Shown piece after piece: positions 9,929-11,705 of a stretch of DNA of 11,705 nucleotides. The notes beneath the pieces are model-generated. The model made no database searches. It worked only from the letters and a program-made list of their open reading frames with translations, and had not been told where the DNA came from. The translations under genes and the position numbers were made by a program. Every line of letters starts with the position of its first letter. Positions within the stretch are counted from its first letter, which is position 1. The DNA is from Knoxdaviesia capensis. Its lineage: Eukaryota > Ascomycota > Sordariomycetes > Microascales > Gondwanamycetaceae. The DNA lies in assembly GCA_001510575.1 (NCBI GenBank), contig LNGK01000024.1:1-11705 (forward strand), given 5' to 3'.

Positions 9929-10350
9929 AGCTTTAATATTATAATATATAACTTATCGATTATTTATATACTATTTCTACTCTCTAAAAAGCTATAAATA
10001 CTAGTAACTAGCTAGTATACTATCTAAGCGAAGTAGGTAGTATATTTAGTTATACTAGGTTTTTACTATTAGTTCGCTAGAATAAGCTAGTATATTTAAA
10101 GATACTAGCTACTAGTACTACGGGCTAGTGCTACTAAGTAAGTAAATAAGATAGTATATTTAGCTATACTAGGTATTTATATAGGCTAGTTTACTTAAAC
10201 GAGCCTATATATTTACGTAGACTAGCTATTTCTATTCGCTAGTTTATTAGGATAAGCCCGTATATTTAAATAGCTATACTAGCTATTTCTACTATTTATT
10301 TTACTCGGACGAGACCGTATATTAAGCTATACTAGCTATTTCTACTAACT
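7792..10350 (+). repeat. Segmental duplication, internal copy
   Basis: Partner of 83-2590 at an offset of 7709 bp. Homology on the left ends where copy 1 meets the telomere, although the TLH frame continues upstream here to 6347. On the right, about 55 bp near 10146-10200, containing one extra array-like unit (TTTACTTAAACGAGCC), is absent from copy 1. Confidence 0.92.
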
Positions 10351-10380
10351 ATTTCGCTCGAATAAGCCCGTATATATAGC
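9929..10380. repeat. TLH 3' tail and start of array 2
   Basis: Matches 2220-2590 with few changes, then irregular minisatellite units such as CTAGCTATTTCTACT and TTTCGCTCGAATAAGCC. It stops abruptly at ATATATAGCC (10370-10380), where an unrelated segment begins. CA and TG are nearly absent (one TG in GCTAGTGCTA near 10129), so mutation is more complete than in array 1. Confidence 0.8.
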
Positions 10381-10737
10381 CCCGAATACTACTACGGATA
10401 CGATCGAGCTACTAATAAAGCTATATACTAATAGAATCTAGTTAAATATCTTCTTCCTAACGTAAGTAGCTAGGGTATACCCCTATACCGTAGGACCTAT
10501 ATACTATATAGCGATAAGGCTTATTAATAATACTCCTTCTAGTACTTCTAATAGCTAATAGGATAGCGTTAACCTCGATAGCCCCGACTATAAGAGCTAC
10601 GTAGCTTTCCTTAAGCGTAGTAACTTTAAGACTAACGGCCCGTACCCGGCTACTTACCTAGTTAAGATCCCGTAGCTATTCTATAAGGTAGTATATAATA
10701 CGCGTAAGCTTAACGACGTATCCGAGTAGCTAGAGAG
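10381..10737 (+). pseudogene. RIP-saturated coding-like remnant of unknown family
   Basis: A single-copy 357-bp segment inside the minisatellite. It contains no CA and no TG at all. In the frame starting at 10385 it gives a continuous peptide if a few TAG/TAA are read as Trp or Gln. Parts look like ordinary protein: NTPSSTSNS, then VNLDSPDYKSYVAFLKRS, then KTNGPYPATYLVKIP, with AAG, AAC, TAC and GAC codons giving a coding-like third-position bias. The other forward frames hold many stops or give implausible peptides. It does not match any part of the TLH frame in this window. I do not recognise the family. It could be a fragment of a captured gene, of a transposon, or of a TLH region not otherwise present here. 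Confidence 0.5.
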
Positions 10738-11480
10738 TACTAGCTATTTCGCTCGAACGAGCCCGTATATATAGCTATACTAGCTATTTCTACTAGCTAG
10801 TTTACTTAAATAAGCCCGTATATATAGCTAGATTAGCTATTTCTACTAGCTAGTTTACTCGAACGAGCTAATACTAGCTATTTCTACTAGCTAGTTTACT
10901 CGAACGAGCTAGTACTAGCTATTTCTACTAGCTATTTCGCTCGAACGAGCTAGTACTAGCTATTTCTACTAGCTAGTTTACTCGAATAAGCTAGTATATA
11001 TAGCTAGACTAGCTATTTTACTTAAATAAGCTAGTACTAGCTATTTCTACTAGCTATTTCGCTCGAACGAGCTAGTACTAGCTATTTCTACTAGCTAGTT
11101 TACTTAAATAAGCTAATATATATAGCTAGATTAGCTATTTTACTCGAACGAGCCCGTATATATAGCTAGACTAGCTATTTCTACTAGCTAGTTTACTCGA
11201 ACGAGCTAGTACTAGCTATTTCTACTAGCTATTTCGCTCGAACGAGCTAGTACTAGCTATTTCTACTAGCTATTTCGCTCGAACGAGCTAGTACTAGCTA
11301 TTTCTACTAGCTATTTCGCTCGAACGAGCTAGCATTAGCTATTTCTACTAGCTAGTTTACTCGAATAAGCCTATATATATAGCTACACTAGCTATTTCTA
11401 TTAGCTAGTTCACTTAAATAAGCTAGTATATATAGCTAGACTAGCTATTTCTACTAGTTAGTTTACTCGAACGAGCTAGT
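10738..11480. repeat. Minisatellite array 2
   Basis: About 740 bp of the same unit family as array 1, with the core TTCGCTCGAACGAGC or its decayed form TTTACTCGAATAAGC. Positions that read GCACTAG in array 1 mostly read GTACTAG here, and TTCACTCG reads TTTACTCG. Only a few CA dinucleotides remain (for example near 11331, 11384 and 11411). A distinct long linker, ATATATAGCTAGACTAGCTA, recurs at about 11007, 11158 and 11427 and is absent from most of array 1, so this array has its own expansion history. Confidence 0.93.
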
Positions 11481-11592
11481 GTAATTCCTAGATATATAGT
11501 CTAAAGGACTAATAAATGAGTTATAATTATAAGGCACGTATAGAGAAATATATATAAAGGGAAGCTTGAATTTTTTCTATCTTAAGATGTTT

Positions 11593-11628
11593 CCTATAAA
11601 AGCGCGGTAGATATCTGCCTTTTATAGG
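11593..11628. repeat. Inverted repeat, 10-bp perfect arms
   Basis: CCTATAAAAG at 11593-11602 is the exact reverse complement of CTTTTATAGG at 11619-11628. The 16-bp interior is itself near-palindromic around GATATC. The symmetry of the whole 36 bp is unusual. It could be a hairpin, a protein-binding palindrome, or the end of a small inverted-repeat element. No poly-U tract follows it, so a bacterial-type terminator is not suggested. Confidence 0.7.
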
Positions 11629-11646
11629 TCTTTTACTAGCTCTTTA

Positions 11647-11676
11647 AGGTATTTATATATATATAGATATATACCT
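11647..11676. repeat. AT-rich inverted repeat
   Basis: AGGTAT at 11647-11652 is mirrored by ATACCT at 11671-11676, with an alternating AT interior (TATATATATATAG). Such sequence can form by chance in AT-rich DNA, so only the symmetry is reported. Confidence 0.4.
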
Positions 11677-11705
11677 AAATACTTACCGCTAGGTAGTATC
11701 TACGT

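Larger units (their letters stand above)
11481..11705. other. Non-repetitive AT-rich segment at the centromere-side edge
   Basis: The array ends at 11480 and different sequence begins. It retains TG and CA (AATGAG, GGCACG, CTTGAA, AGATGT, TCTGCC) and so was not exposed to the same saturation. No convincing reading frame is seen in the 225 bp available. It contains two inverted repeats listed separately. It may be the edge of another repeat family or the proximal boundary of the subtelomeric module; the window ends too soon to tell. Confidence 0.6.

Noticed and set aside
11593..11628. tRNA gene or rho-independent terminator
   Set aside because: The palindrome lacks a cloverleaf, A and B box sequences, and a following T-run; it is reported only as an inverted repeat.

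Overview
The window is a chromosome end from a filamentous ascomycete-type fungus, reading from the telomere inward. It opens with a perfect C-strand telomere tract with an unusual decamer, G-strand TTACTTAGGG. The rest is subtelomeric repeat that has been almost completely stripped of CpA and TpG dinucleotides. That is the footprint of repeat-induced point mutation (RIP: C-to-T, preferably at CpA, on either strand). The species cannot be named from this sequence.

Layout. 1-84 is telomere. 83-~2219 is the 3' two thirds of a RIP-ruined telomere-linked RecQ helicase (TLH) gene, cut at its 5' side by the telomere. ~2220-2560 is a degenerate lead-in and ~2561-5789 a large array of 41-bp and 53-bp minisatellite units. 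5801-6362 holds two GC-rich blocks 322 bp apart that kept their TG and CA dinucleotides. 6347-9928 is a second, longer RIP-ruined TLH copy, aligned to the first at a fixed offset of 7709 bp. 9929-10380 is its tail and more minisatellite. 10381-10737 is an unrelated, coding-like and fully RIPped remnant lodged in the array. 10738-11480 is a second minisatellite array. 11481-11705 is different, AT-rich sequence with inverted repeats.

No intact protein gene is visible. In the TLH copies, reading in-frame TAA/TAG as former Gln/Trp codons and ATA as possible former Met recovers recognisable family blocks. These are a fungal TLH N-terminal region, then helicase motifs I to VI in order. The pattern suggests a repeating module (GC-rich block, TLH gene, minisatellite array) that was duplicated at chromosome ends and then mutated. 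A telomere was later healed onto the outermost copy.

The most unusual signals are the decamer telomere, the strand-asymmetric decay within array 1 (TpG absent over about 2.6 kb while CpA stays common), visible CG to CA/TG to TA mutational intermediates in the array units, and the abrupt change from unmutated to saturated sequence at about 6362. All motif assignments come from reading the sequence and family knowledge; no search was run.
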